Positions 43,059-51,667 are shown, counted from the stretch's first letter. The stretch: DNA of 64,000 nucleotides from Streptomyces sp. NBC_00178 (GCF_036206005.1 NZ_CP108143.1:2170001-2234000), one strand, 5' to 3'. The notes: generated by a model not told the origin, from the sequence alone. Numbers and translations are program-made.

Positions 43059-43090
43059 GCAGTATGCGCAACGCTCGTTGCGCATACTGC
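43059..43090. promoter_or_regulatory. Perfect 15-bp-arm palindrome between yaaA and the aldolase gene
   Basis: GCAGTATGCGCAACG (43059-43073) and CGTTGCGCATACTGC (43076-43090) are perfect inverted arms separated by CT. It begins 6 nt after the yaaA stop and ends 23 nt before the aldolase ATG. It may be a terminator for yaaA or an operator; the TATGCG and CATACT elements and the short gap to the start favour operator, but both are possible. Confidence 0.6.
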
Positions 43091-43113
43091 TGTTCTCCCG
43101 GCAGGATGAGCCC

Positions 43114-43761
43114 ATGACCTCATCCGCGCCCTCCGCCGTGTCCTCCTCCGTCCTGGACCTCGCCCCCGTCGTCCCCGTCGTCGTCCTGGAGGACGCGGCC
43201 GACGCCGTGCCGCTGGCCCGCGCCCTCGTCGCCGGCGGGCTGCCGGCCATCGAGGTCACGCTGCGCACGGCGGCCGCCCTGGACGCGATACGGGCGATCG
43301 CCGCCGGGGTACCCGGCGCCGTGGTGGGCGCGGGCACGGTGATCTCGCCCGCGCACGTCGATGCCACGGTGGCCGCGGGGGCCCGCTTCCTGGTCAGCCC
43401 CGGCTGGACGGACGCCCTGCTGGAGGCGATGAAGGGCTCGGGTCTGCCCTTCCTGCCCGGGGTCTCGACGACGTCCGAGGTGGTCGCGCTGCTGGAGCGC
43501 GGAGTCACGGAGATGAAGTTCTTCCCCGCCGAGGCGGCCGGCGGCACCGCCTACCTGAAGGCGCTGTCCGCGCCGCTGCCCCAGGCCCGGTTCTGCCCGA
43601 CGGGCGGCATCTCGCTCACGTCGGCACCGTCGTACCTCGCACTGCCCAACGTCGGCTGCGTCGGCGGAAGCTGGATGGTGCCGGCCGACGCGGTGGCGGC
43701 GAAGGACTGGGCGCGCGTCGAGCGGCTCGCCGCCGGGGCCTCGGCGCTGGGCCGCGGCTGA
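43114..43761 (+). CDS. eda: Bifunctional KDPG/KHG aldolase-type enzyme
   Basis: 215 residues, TIM-barrel class I aldolase. The motifs GGLPAIEVTLRT (catalytic Glu), VVGAGTVISPAHVDATVAAG, FLVSPG, LPFLPGVSTTSEV, and EMKFFPAEAAGG with the Schiff-base Lys are those of 2-keto-3-deoxy-6-phosphogluconate/4-hydroxy-2-oxoglutarate aldolases. It cleaves KDPG to pyruvate and glyceraldehyde-3-phosphate in the Entner-Doudoroff pathway, or glyoxylate-forming KHG. ATG 43114 has AGGA upstream. No edd gene is adjacent. The upstream palindrome may control it. Confidence 0.92.
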   Translation: MTSSAPSAVSSSVLDLAPVVPVVVLEDAADAVPLARALVAGGLPAIEVTLRTAAALDAIRAIAAGVPGAVVGAGTVISPAHVDATVAAGARFLVSPGWTDALLEAMKGSGLPFLPGVSTTSEVVALLERGVTEMKFFPAEAAGGTAYLKALSAPLPQARFCPTGGISLTSAPSYLALPNVGCVGGSWMVPADAVAAKDWARVERLAAGASALGRG

Positions 43762-43771
43762 GCCTCCCGGC

Positions 43772-44557
43772 TCAGCTCACGGCCTGGACCGCGTACAGCA
43801 GTCCGATGCCCAGCGCGAGGAGGCCCAGCAGCAGCCGCAGACCCGTCTCGGGGAGGCGGGGCGCCAGGCGCGCGCCGAGGTAGCCGCCGCAGAGACCGCC
43901 GAGACCGCAGGCGAGGCCGAGTGGCCAGTCGGGGGCGATGTCGCCCGTCGCCGTGAGGGACAGCAGCGCGTACACGCCCGCCCCGGCCAGGGACGTGACG
44001 AACGTGCAGGCCAGCGCGGCAGGGGCGACCTTGGCGACGGGGACCCCGCGCCCCACCAGGATCGGCCCCAGGAGCGAGCCTCCGCCGATGCCGTAGACCC
44101 CGCCCGCGACGCCGACTGCCAGGGCGAGCCCCGTGGTGGCACGCGGAGACGGCGGTCCGGCCGGCGTACCACGCCGTGCGGGGTGCACCGTACGGGCGCA
44201 CAGCCAGGCCCCCAGCGGGAGCAGCAGCACGGCGATGAACGCCCGGAACACGGTGGCGCCCGGCACGGCGAAGACCCGGATGAGCGCGCCGATCGCGACC
44301 CCCGGCACGGCTCCCGCGACCAGCAGCCTGGTGAGCGGCCCGCGCAGCCGCCCGCCCCTGCGGTAGCGCAGCAGGGCACCGGGGCACGACACCACGTTGT
44401 AGAGCAGGTTGGTGGGCGTCACCGCGGGAGACGGCACCCCGAGCACGCTGACCTGCACAGGCAGCAGGAACACCGCCCCGGACACGCCCACGGGTGCCGT
44501 CACCATGGAGAGCAGAAGTCCCGCCGCGAAACCGAGGACGCCCGTGGACCAGGTCAC
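43772..44557 (-). CDS. TauE/SafE-family sulfite/organosulfonate exporter-like
   Basis: 261 residues with about eight helices. The family repeat is present twice: GAVFLLPVQVSVLGVPSPAV (N-half, with TPTNLLYNVV) and GVYGIGGGSLLGPILVGRGV (C-half, GGGSLLGPIL). Members transport sulfite, sulfoacetate or related anions. Start is GTG 44557. Its start lies 11 nt downstream of the RNase H/phosphatase stop, so it is likely the last gene of that minus-strand operon. Substrate is not predictable here. Confidence 0.85.
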   Translation of the reverse strand: MTWSTGVLGFAAGLLLSMVTAPVGVSGAVFLLPVQVSVLGVPSPAVTPTNLLYNVVSCPGALLRYRRGGRLRGPLTRLLVAGAVPGVAIGALIRVFAVPGATVFRAFIAVLLLPLGAWLCARTVHPARRGTPAGPPSPRATTGLALAVGVAGGVYGIGGGSLLGPILVGRGVPVAKVAPAALACTFVTSLAGAGVYALLSLTATGDIAPDWPLGLACGLGGLCGGYLGARLAPRLPETGLRLLLGLLALGIGLLYAVQAVS

Positions 44558-44568
44558 GGCACCCGGCG

Positions 44569-45807
44569 TCAGCGCAGGTGCGAGGTGTCGTTGAGCACCC
44601 TCAGCGAGGGGTTGCCGTCCGCGTAGTACGCGACGGTCGACACGGAGGCCGGCGAGAGTTCCATACGGAACAGTGACTCCGGCGGCGCGCCCAGCGCGAG
44701 CCGGACCAGCGTCTTGATCGGGGTCACGTGGGTGACCAGGAGCACGGTGCGGCCGGCGTAGCGGGCGACGAGGCGGTCGCGGGCGGCCGACACCCTCTCG
44801 GTGACCTCCGCGAAGCTCTCCCCGCCGCCCGTGGGCGCCACGTCGGGGGACGCGAGCCACGCGGTGAGGTCGGAGGCGTACCGCTCGCGCACCTCGGCGA
44901 AGGTGAGCCCCTCCCAGACGCCGAAGTCCGTCTCGCGCAGGCCCTCCTCGATGCGTACGTCGAGCCCGAGGCGGCCGGCGACGGCGGCGGCCGTCTCCCG
45001 GCAGCGGCGCATCGGGGAGCTGACGATCTCCTGGACCGTGCCCCGTGCGGCGAAGGCGTCGGCGGCGCAGGAGGCCTGGTGGCGGCCGGTGGCCGAGAGC
45101 TCGGGGTCGGTGCCGCCGCTGCCGGAGAACCGCTTCTCCGGGGTCAGGGCCGTCTCGCCGTGCCGGAGCAGGACGAAGGTGGCGGGCGCACCCAGATCGG
45201 GGGCGCTCCCCCAGCCCGTCTGCGGTACGGCGGCCGCGGCCGGACGGGCGGCGGCCATCGCCGCGCGGACCTTCGCCGCGCCCGCGACCGGGTCGCCGGG
45301 AGGGCCCGCGGGAGACCCGGGCAGCTCGGCGGGACGCCCGGTGTCCAGGTCGGCCGTCGAGGACGACCGCTCCCACCGCTCGCCCCGCCTGCCCGCGTCC
45401 ATCGCCTCGTTGGCGAGCCGGTCGGCGTGCTTGTTCTCGGCGCGCGGGATCCACTCGTACGTCACGGAGGAGGCGGGCAGGACGCCCGCCGCCTCGGCGG
45501 CCAGCGGCTTCATGTCGGGGTGCTTGATCTTCCAGCGGCCCGACATCTGCTCGACCACCAGCTTGGAGTCCATCCGGACGTGCACCCGCAGGTCGCCGTC
45601 CGGGACCAGGGCCCTGGCCGCCTTGAGGCCGGCGATCAGGCCCTTGTACTCGGCGACGTTGTTCGTCGCGACGCCGATGTACTCGGCGGCCTCGGCGAGC
45701 GTCCCGCCGGTGACCGGGTCGAGGACGACCGCGCCGTACCCGGCGGGCCCCGGGTTGCCCCGGGAGCCCCCGTCCGCCTCGACGACCAGCTGGTGGGAAG
45801 CGGGCAT
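44569..45807 (-). CDS. Bifunctional RNase H / histidine phosphatase (CobC-like)
   Basis: 412 residues. N-terminal RNase HI: VVEADGGSRGNPGPAGYGAV with its catalytic Asp, NNVAEYKGLIAGL, VHVRMDSKLVVEQMSGRW, and ENKHADRLANEAMD for the fourth acid. A Pro/Ala-rich linker (about 150-200) joins it to a histidine phosphatase: LLRHGETALTPEKRFSG (RHG nucleophile), SSPMRRCRETAAAVA, and THVTPIKTLV. The fusion is the Rv2228c type, in which the C-terminus has alpha-ribazole/adenosylcobalamin-5'-phosphate phosphatase activity. ATG at 45807 overlaps the upstream stop (TAATG). Confidence 0.95.
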   Translation of the reverse strand: MPASHQLVVEADGGSRGNPGPAGYGAVVLDPVTGGTLAEAAEYIGVATNNVAEYKGLIAGLKAARALVPDGDLRVHVRMDSKLVVEQMSGRWKIKHPDMKPLAAEAAGVLPASSVTYEWIPRAENKHADRLANEAMDAGRRGERWERSSSTADLDTGRPAELPGSPAGPPGDPVAGAAKVRAAMAAARPAAAAVPQTGWGSAPDLGAPATFVLLRHGETALTPEKRFSGSGGTDPELSATGRHQASCAADAFAARGTVQEIVSSPMRRCRETAAAVAGRLGLDVRIEEGLRETDFGVWEGLTFAEVRERYASDLTAWLASPDVAPTGGGESFAEVTERVSAARDRLVARYAGRTVLLVTHVTPIKTLVRLALGAPPESLFRMELSPASVSTVAYYADGNPSLRVLNDTSHLR

Positions 45808-46550
45808 TACAGGCCCGACTCCGAGGTACGGACGAGGATGCGGTGGCAGTTCTCGCAGCGCAGCACGGTGTCCGGGGACGCGGCCTTCACGTCGTTGACC
45901 TCGGTGATGTTCAGCTCCAGGCGGCAGCCCTCGCAGCGGCGCTGGTAGAGCCGGGCCGCACCGACGCCGCCCTGCTGGGCGCGCAGCTTGTCGTACAGCT
46001 TGAGCAGGTCGGCGGGGACCGAGCCGGCGACGACCTCGCGGTCCTTGCCCACCGTGGCGGCGTCGCCGTCGATCTCCTGGGTGGCCGCGTCCCGCCGGGC
46101 GGTCGCGTCGTCCACCTTGGCCTGCACGGCGCGGACGCGCTCGGTCAGCTCGGTGACGCGTTCCTGGGCGGACTCACGGCGCTCCATGATCTCGAGGACG
46201 ACGTCCTCCAGGTCGCCCTGGCGCTTGGCCAGCGAGGTGATCTCCCGCTGGAGGCTCTCCAGGTCCTTCGGCGAGGAGACCGCGCCCGAGTCGAGCCGCT
46301 GCTGGTCGCGGACGGCACGCTGGCGCACCTGGTCGACGTCCTGCTCCGCCTTCGACTGCTCGCGGGTGGTGTCGCTCTCCTCGGTCTGCGAGGCGACGAG
46401 GAGGTCGCGCAGCTGGGCGAGGTCGCTGTTGAGCGAGTCGATCTCCGCGTGCTCGGGCAGCGACGTCCGCCTGTGGGAGAGCTGCGACAGGCGTACGTCG
46501 AGTGCCTGGACTTCGAGGAGTCGGATCTGGTCGGCGGGCGCGGCGTTCAG
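45807..46550 (-). CDS. Zinc-ribbon coiled-coil protein, CTG start
   Basis: 247 residues. The sequence LNAAPADQIRLLEVQALDVR begins at CTG 46550, which overlaps the upstream stop as CTGA, with GGAG 9 nt before it. About residues 20-185 are coiled coil (DSLNSDLAQLRDLL; KDLESLQREITSLAKR; ERVTELTERVRAVQAKVDD), then a C4 zinc ribbon CEGCRLEL...CENCHRILV (about 206-240). Such proteins accompany Nif3 and RNase H genes in actinobacteria; their role is unclear, possibly RNA- or DNA-binding. The ATG-type start is replaced by CTG, confirmed by the coding frame and the missing alternatives nearby. Confidence 0.9.
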   Translation of the reverse strand: MNAAPADQIRLLEVQALDVRLSQLSHRRTSLPEHAEIDSLNSDLAQLRDLLVASQTEESDTTREQSKAEQDVDQVRQRAVRDQQRLDSGAVSSPKDLESLQREITSLAKRQGDLEDVVLEIMERRESAQERVTELTERVRAVQAKVDDATARRDAATQEIDGDAATVGKDREVVAGSVPADLLKLYDKLRAQQGGVGAARLYQRRCEGCRLELNITEVNDVKAASPDTVLRCENCHRILVRTSESGL

Positions 46551-47383
46551 TTGGGGGCTCCAGAAGAGTGGTGGGTGGTCCAGGGGTCGGTGACCTGCTT
46601 CGAGACGTGGACCCGCAGGTCCCATCCGTGGCGGTCGGAAAGTGCGTCGAGCTGCGCGGCGGCCTGCTCGCACCAGGGCTGCTCGGTGGCCCAGTGTGCG
46701 GCATCGACGAGTCCGAGCGGCGAGTGCTGGACCGCCTCGGAGGCCGGGTGGTGGCGGAGGTCCGCGGTGAGGAAGGCGTCCACACCCGCCGCACGCACGG
46801 CCTCGAAGAGGCTGTCGCCCGATCCGCCGCTCACCGCGACCCGTCGCACGACGGCGTCGGGGTCGCCGGCCAGCCTGATGCCCTGCGCGGTGGCGGGCAG
46901 CCGGGCGGCGGCGCGGGCGGCGAACTCGCGGAGCGTCTCGGGGTGGTCGAGCTCGCAGATCCGGCCGAGGCCGCGGCGGCCCGCGGAGTCCGTGGGGTCG
47001 GGCACGAGCGGGCCGGTGACCCGCAGGTCCAGGGCGCCGGCCAGGGCGTCGGAGACCCCGGGGTCGGCGGTGTCCGCGTTGGTGTGCGCCACGTGCAGGG
47101 CGATGCCGTGCTTGATGAGGTCGTGCACGACCCGGCCCTTGAAGGTGGTGGCCGCGACCGTCGTCGTACCCCGCAGGTAGAGCGGGTGGTGGGTGACGAT
47201 CAGCTGGGCACCGAGGGTCCGGGCCTCCTCGACGACGCTCTGGACGGGGTCGACGGCGAAGAGGACCCGGTCGGTCTCCGCCGCGGGATCGCCGCACACC
47301 GTGCCGACGGCGTCCCATCCCTCGGCCCGCCCGGGAGGCCAGAGGGCGTCGAGCTCGGCGATGACTTCAGACAGACGGGGCAC
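46547..47383 (-). CDS. Nif3-like dinuclear metal-centre hexameric protein
   Basis: 278 residues from GTG 47383. The Nif3 core has the metal-binding VTHHPLYLRG, KHGIALHVAHTNADTADPG (His and Asp), and DAFLTADLRHHPASEAV with LGLVDAAHWATEQ near the C-terminus. It is a ring-shaped hexamer; its enzymatic role is not settled (GTP cyclohydrolase-like or NAD-related have been proposed). Its stop TGA overlaps the CTG start of the next gene, giving coupled translation. It heads a four-gene operon: Nif3-like, zinc-ribbon, RNase H/phosphatase, TauE-like. Confidence 0.92.
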   Translation of the reverse strand: MPRLSEVIAELDALWPPGRAEGWDAVGTVCGDPAAETDRVLFAVDPVQSVVEEARTLGAQLIVTHHPLYLRGTTTVAATTFKGRVVHDLIKHGIALHVAHTNADTADPGVSDALAGALDLRVTGPLVPDPTDSAGRRGLGRICELDHPETLREFAARAAARLPATAQGIRLAGDPDAVVRRVAVSGGSGDSLFEAVRAAGVDAFLTADLRHHPASEAVQHSPLGLVDAAHWATEQPWCEQAAAQLDALSDRHGWDLRVHVSKQVTDPWTTHHSSGAPN

Positions 47384-47502
47384 GGGGGAAAGGCTACCTG
47401 CCCCCCGTGCCCCGCCGCCCCTGGCCGCCGGGGCCCGTGCGGGCGGAACGGCGGTGCGGCACGAATCGTTACCCGGCCCGCCGCGCCCCGGTACGCGATC
47501 CG

Positions 47503-48540
47503 CTACTTGACGAGGTCGGCGCGGAGGTCGTCGAGGACGAGGTTCGCGGAGCTGACGCCCAGGCCGAGGTACCAGGTCTCGTCGGAGACGTCCTTGGCGT
47601 GCCCGGCCTTGACGGCGGCGAGGTTCTTCCACAGCGGGTTGGCGCGTGCGGTGTCGCGCTTGGTGGCCTTGGCGTCGCCGTAGACCCCGGTGAAGATCCA
47701 GTCGGCGTCGGCCTGGTCGATGTTCTCGGGGCTGATCTCCGCCGCCAGGTCGTCGATCTGCTGGTTCTTGGGCCGCGGGAGGCCGACGTCCTGGAGGATC
47801 GTGCCGATGAAGGAGTCCTTGGCGTAGAGGCGGATCTTGTCCGGCAGGTAGCGGACCATGGAGATGGTCGGCTTGTCGGGGCCGATGTCCTCGCCGAGCT
47901 TGTCCGCCTTCGCCTGGTAGGCGGCGAGCTCGGACTTCGCCTTCGCGGTCCGGTCGAGCGCGGCGGCGTTCAGGAGGTAGTTCTCCTTCCAGGTGAAGCC
48001 CGGGCGGATGGAGAACACGGTGGGCGCGATCTTGGACAGCTCGTCGTACTTGTCCGCCGCGCGCAGCTGGCTGCCGAGGATCAGGTCCGGCTTCAGGCCG
48101 GCGATCGCCTCCAGGTTGAGGCTGTTGATGGTTCCGACGCTGACCGGGTTCCCGGCCTCCTTCTTCAGGTAGGACGGGATGGCCGCGTCGCCCTCGGAGG
48201 GGGCGTAGCCGACGGGCTTCACACCGAGCGAGACAACGTTGTCGAATTCACCGACGTCCAGGACGACCACACGGCGGGGCTTCGACGGGAGCTTCGTCGT
48301 CCCCATGGCGTGGGTGAGGGTGCGCGGGAACACGCCCGCCGCGGCGTCCGTGCCGTAGCCCGCGGTCTTCTTCGCCGCGTCCCCGAAGTCCTTGCCGCCC
48401 GTGGCGACGGCGGCCTTCTTGTCGGCGCCCGCGTCACCGGCGGCCGAGCCGCCGGAGTCGTCACCTCCGCACGCCGAGAGGGTGAGGGCGGCGGCGACCG
48501 CGAGACAGGCAGCGGCGGTGCCGCGGCGTCCGAAGGACAT
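47503..48540 (-). CDS. Iron-siderophore ABC transporter substrate-binding lipoprotein
   Basis: 345 residues. Lipobox LSAC with Cys24, then a charged low-complexity stretch and a FhuD/FecB-type two-lobed binding protein (KLPSKPRRVVVLDVGEFDNV; NLEAIAGLKPDLILGSQLRA; NYLLNAAALDRTAKAKSELA; ENIDQADADWIFTGVYGD). It captures a ferric siderophore outside the membrane and passes it to an ABC permease encoded elsewhere. An iron box lies upstream at 48576. The gene stands alone, with no permease or ATPase gene in the window, and may share the transporter of another system. Confidence 0.93.
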   Translation of the reverse strand: MSFGRRGTAAACLAVAAALTLSACGGDDSGGSAAGDAGADKKAAVATGGKDFGDAAKKTAGYGTDAAAGVFPRTLTHAMGTTKLPSKPRRVVVLDVGEFDNVVSLGVKPVGYAPSEGDAAIPSYLKKEAGNPVSVGTINSLNLEAIAGLKPDLILGSQLRAADKYDELSKIAPTVFSIRPGFTWKENYLLNAAALDRTAKAKSELAAYQAKADKLGEDIGPDKPTISMVRYLPDKIRLYAKDSFIGTILQDVGLPRPKNQQIDDLAAEISPENIDQADADWIFTGVYGDAKATKRDTARANPLWKNLAAVKAGHAKDVSDETWYLGLGVSSANLVLDDLRADLVK

Positions 48541-48575
48541 GGTGTGCTCCAGTTCGGGACGTACACAGGAAAGAC

Positions 48576-48594
48576 TTAGGAATGCCTAACCTTA
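48576..48594 (-). promoter_or_regulatory. Iron box upstream of the siderophore-binding lipoprotein gene
   Basis: On the minus strand TAAGGTTAGGCATTCCTAA matches the iron-box consensus TTAGGTTAGGCTAACCTAA at 15 of 19 positions, 35 nt before the start codon at 48540. Confidence 0.85.
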
Positions 48595-48733
48595 GACCCC
48601 GCGCAAAAGCACGGCGACACCCCCGTTCGCAGGCGAATACGAACATCGGCACCCTTATGTGTGAAGTGCCGGGTCTCGTGTTGTCCGGGGGGGAGTGCGA
48701 AACCTAGCTTCGGTTGCCGGAGGTGACCGAACC

Positions 48734-50221
48734 ATGACTGCCTGTGCCATCGAGATCAGCACCACGGGGGCCGCCCGGGCCGCCGCGACGACGGAACCCG
48801 GCCCCGGGCCCGTGGAAGCGGCCGCGCCGGCCGAGGCGGAGACTCCCCGCGCCGCGGGTACGTCCGACGAGGGCGCGGATCCACTCAGAGTGGGCGCGTC
48901 CGGCGAGGGTCCGGGCGGCGGGGGCACGTCCGGACCCGGCGTCGGGTCCGCGGCGTCCGCTCTCCCCGCCGGGAACACCGCGCCCGGCGGACCGGACGGC
49001 CGGGGCGCGCCGGACGCATCCGCCGAGCCACCCGCTCCGCCCCGTCCCCCGGTGCCTCCGGTACCGGCGTTCCCGCCCGGCCTCCGGGACGGGGCGGCGG
49101 AGGCGGCCGGGGTGCCCCCGCGCGTGATCCCCCCGGTGCTCACCCTCGCCGCCGACCACTCCTACGCCGCACGCCTCACGGCGGCCGACCCCGGGGCGGC
49201 GGACCCGGCCTGGTTCCCCGAGCGCTGGACGCTGGGTCCCGAGCCCTACGCCGTCCCGCTGCCCCTCGGGCAGCCGGAGGAGGCCGACTCCGACGTCCTG
49301 CCGCTCTCGGACGGGCGGGTCCTCATCAGGCGCCGGGTGGCGGACCGTCACACCTTCTCGCTGCTCTACCCGACCGGCCCCGCGACGGGTGAAGTCCCCC
49401 TGGGCGCCCTCGAATGCGAGGACCTCACCCTGCTCCCCCCGCCTCCGGACGGCATGAGCGCCTACGCCCTGGTCCCCGGCGACCGGTCCACCGGCGTCTG
49501 GCTGGTGGCGGGCGGCCCCTTCGGCCCCGAACACGTCGCGGACGTGGCGGGACACTGTTCGGGCGGCGCCTGGCTGGACCGCGAGGGACGGCTCCTCGCC
49601 CTGGACCGGCAACTGCCCGGCGGCGGGCCCGTGAAGGCCGTCGCCGTCGACCTGGAGCGGGGCGGCGAGGTGACACCGCTGCTGCAGATCGCGCCGGACA
49701 GCGACGACCGGCTGCTGCTCGCGGACGCCGACAGCGGCCTCCTGCTCATCCGCTCCGACGCGCCCGGCCACGACCGCCTCGGCTGGGGGGTGCTGGGGAG
49801 TTGCCTGCCGGTGCGGTTCCCCGAGTGCCTGCACCCCGCGGACGTGGCCGTGACGCCGATCGCCGTGCAGCCCGGGCAGATGCTGATGCCGGAGAACTGC
49901 GCGGTCGCGCTGCGGCTCGACGGGCCGGGCGGCAGCTGGGTGGGGCTCTGGCGTCCGGCCGGCCGGCGGATGCACCACGTCGCGGCACCGGAGGGCTGGC
50001 TGGCCGGCGCCGGGTTCTGGAGCCGGGAGGGCACGCTGCACCTGCCGTACGCGCAGCCCGGGGCGCCCTGCGGAGTGGCGGTGACGCAGGCCCCGGCGGA
50101 GGAGTCGCCGGAGCTGACCACGGCCGGAGCGCAACCGTCCGCGGCGCCCGCGCCTCCTGGAGTGTGCAAGCCCGTCCCGCTCGGTCAGGCCCCGCTCACG
50201 GGCAGCACGGCGGCCGGCTGA
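48734..50221 (+). CDS. Large protein with low-complexity N-terminus and propeller-like body, unknown function
   Basis: 495 residues from ATG 48734. The first 130 residues are Ala, Gly and Pro rich (GEGPGGGGTSGPGVG) with no signal peptide; from about 135 the protein is a series of beta units (VLPLSDGRVLIRRRVADRHT; GRLLALDRQLPGGGPVKAVA; LLADADSGLLLIRSDAPG; WSREGTLHLPYAQPG) resembling a WD40-like or six-bladed propeller. I do not recognise a named family. It is not an obvious enzyme. GGAGG is 10 nt upstream, in a possible hairpin loop. It faces the siderophore gene across 190 nt. Confidence 0.7.
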   Translation: MTACAIEISTTGAARAAATTEPGPGPVEAAAPAEAETPRAAGTSDEGADPLRVGASGEGPGGGGTSGPGVGSAASALPAGNTAPGGPDGRGAPDASAEPPAPPRPPVPPVPAFPPGLRDGAAEAAGVPPRVIPPVLTLAADHSYAARLTAADPGAADPAWFPERWTLGPEPYAVPLPLGQPEEADSDVLPLSDGRVLIRRRVADRHTFSLLYPTGPATGEVPLGALECEDLTLLPPPPDGMSAYALVPGDRSTGVWLVAGGPFGPEHVADVAGHCSGGAWLDREGRLLALDRQLPGGGPVKAVAVDLERGGEVTPLLQIAPDSDDRLLLADADSGLLLIRSDAPGHDRLGWGVLGSCLPVRFPECLHPADVAVTPIAVQPGQMLMPENCAVALRLDGPGGSWVGLWRPAGRRMHHVAAPEGWLAGAGFWSREGTLHLPYAQPGAPCGVAVTQAPAEESPELTTAGAQPSAAPAPPGVCKPVPLGQAPLTGSTAAG

Positions 50222-50355
50222 CGCCCGGGCCGGGCCCGTACACTCTGGCCCGGACTGCGCAGCCGTACGCGCGGACAGCCGACTGCGGTGACCGTGCCCG
50301 CGGAGGCGGGTCCGCGATGTACACGTAAGCGATTCATACGGGGTGAAGTTCCCAG

Positions 50356-50520
50356 ATGTCCCAGGACCGAACCGACACGAGCCGGCGCCCGCAGGGCGCG
50401 GAGCAGGGCGACGACGGCTCCGGAAAGCACCGAGGGGGCGCGTCGGCGGACCACGCCGCCGCGCAGCCGCACGGCCGTCACCGCCGTCCCGCCGAAGGGG
50501 GTGGCAGCGCGGCGGCCTGA
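50356..50520 (+). CDS. Possible small hydrophilic protein (54 residues)
   Basis: ATG 50356 with GGTGAAG 7 nt upstream opens a 54-codon frame ending in TGA at 50518, with strong G/C at third codon positions. The product (MSQDRTDTSRRPQGAEQ and so on) is rich in Gln, Asp, Gly and His and has no membrane helix. The AT-rich TACACGTAAGCGATTCATACG just upstream looks like a promoter. It may be a genuine small protein or noise in a high-GC genome. Confidence 0.4.
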   Translation: MSQDRTDTSRRPQGAEQGDDGSGKHRGGASADHAAAQPHGRHRRPAEGGGSAAA

Positions 50521-50701
50521 GAACCGCGTCGCAGGACACGCGAGGGCCGTCCGGGCCGTGGGCCGGGGCGGCCCTCGCCGTCGCCGACGGCCCGCCGTTC
50601 GCCCTCCGCCCCAACTCGGCCCGGACCCGGGACATTTGTCACGGCGCGGTCCGTACACACGCCCCTGCCGGAACGGCTGCCTCCTCCGTAGCGTCGTGGG
50701 T

Positions 50702-51667
50702 ATGACACAGACGACGGACACCACGACCGGGCCCGCGGCGGTATTCGCCGGGGTGGTCAAGACGTTCGGGAGGGCGGGCCGCACCGTGCGGGCCGTCGAC
50801 GGCCTCGACCTCACGATCCGGCGCGGCGGGACGGTCGCGCTCCTGGGCCGCAACGGCGCGGGCAAGTCCACGGCCATCAGCCTGCTCCTGGGGCTGAACG
50901 ATCCCGATGCGGGCAGCGTACGGCTCCTCGGCCGCACCCCGCGCGGCGCGGTGCGCGCCGGTCTGGTCGGCGCGATGCTGCAGGACGGACAGCCGATCCC
51001 CCGGGTGACGGTGCGGGAGCTGATCGCCTTCGTCGCGTCCACCTACCCGCGCCCCCTGCCCGTGGCCGAGGCCGCCGCACTGGCGGGGGTGACGGAGTTC
51101 GCGGACCGGCGGGTCGACAAGCTCTCCGGCGGCCAGGTGCAGCGGGTGCGCTTCGCCGTCGCGCTGGCGGGCGGTCCCGGTCTCGTCGTCCTGGACGAGC
51201 CGACCGCCGCGCTGGACGTGGAGGCGCGGCGCGGGCTCTGGGACTCGATGCGGGCGTTCACGGCACGGGGCAACACCCTGCTGTTCTCCACCCATCACCT
51301 CGAGGAGGCGGACGAGCACGCCGACCGGATCGTGGTCCTCGACCGGGGCAGGGTCGTGGCCGACGGGACCGGTGAGGAGATCAGGCGGACGGCCGGCCAC
51401 CCCGTGGTGTCCGTCGACCTGGCGGGACGTCCGGCCGAGGGACTGGAGTTGCTGCCGGGAGTCGTGGGCGTCGAGGTGCGCGGAGGGCGCGCGTCACTGC
51501 GCAGCGAGGACTCGGACGCGACCGTGACGGCGCTGGCCGCGCTCGGTGCGGTACGAGGGCTCCGGGTCGCCGGGGCGACACTGGAGGACGCCTTCCTCGC
51601 CCTGACCACCCCTGCCGCGGCGGCCGGAACCGCCGCGCGTGACGAGCAGTCGAAGGAGGCCGTCTGA
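50702..51667 (+). CDS. ABC exporter ATP-binding protein (DrrA/CcmA type)
   Basis: 321 residues. Walker A GRNGAGKST, Q-loop, signature LSGGQ, Walker B LVVLDEPTAALD and switch HHLEEADEHA appear in order, followed by a C-terminal regulatory extension (about 230-321) typical of drug-export ATPases. It works with the 240-residue permease encoded next (TGATG overlap). No Shine-Dalgarno sequence is seen and TAGCGT (50688-50693) could be a -10 only 8 nt before the ATG, so the mRNA may be leaderless. GACATTTGTC (50631-50640) upstream is a possible operator half-site pair. The response regulator downstream may act here. Confidence 0.93.
   Translation: MTQTTDTTTGPAAVFAGVVKTFGRAGRTVRAVDGLDLTIRRGGTVALLGRNGAGKSTAISLLLGLNDPDAGSVRLLGRTPRGAVRAGLVGAMLQDGQPIPRVTVRELIAFVASTYPRPLPVAEAAALAGVTEFADRRVDKLSGGQVQRVRFAVALAGGPGLVVLDEPTAALDVEARRGLWDSMRAFTARGNTLLFSTHHLEEADEHADRIVVLDRGRVVADGTGEEIRRTAGHPVVSVDLAGRPAEGLELLPGVVGVEVRGGRASLRSEDSDATVTALAALGAVRGLRVAGATLEDAFLALTTPAAAAGTAARDEQSKEAV

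Noticed and set aside
43057..43113. Upstream extension of the aldolase gene
   Set aside because: It runs through the palindrome and has no ribosome-binding site; ATG 43114 has AGGA upstream.
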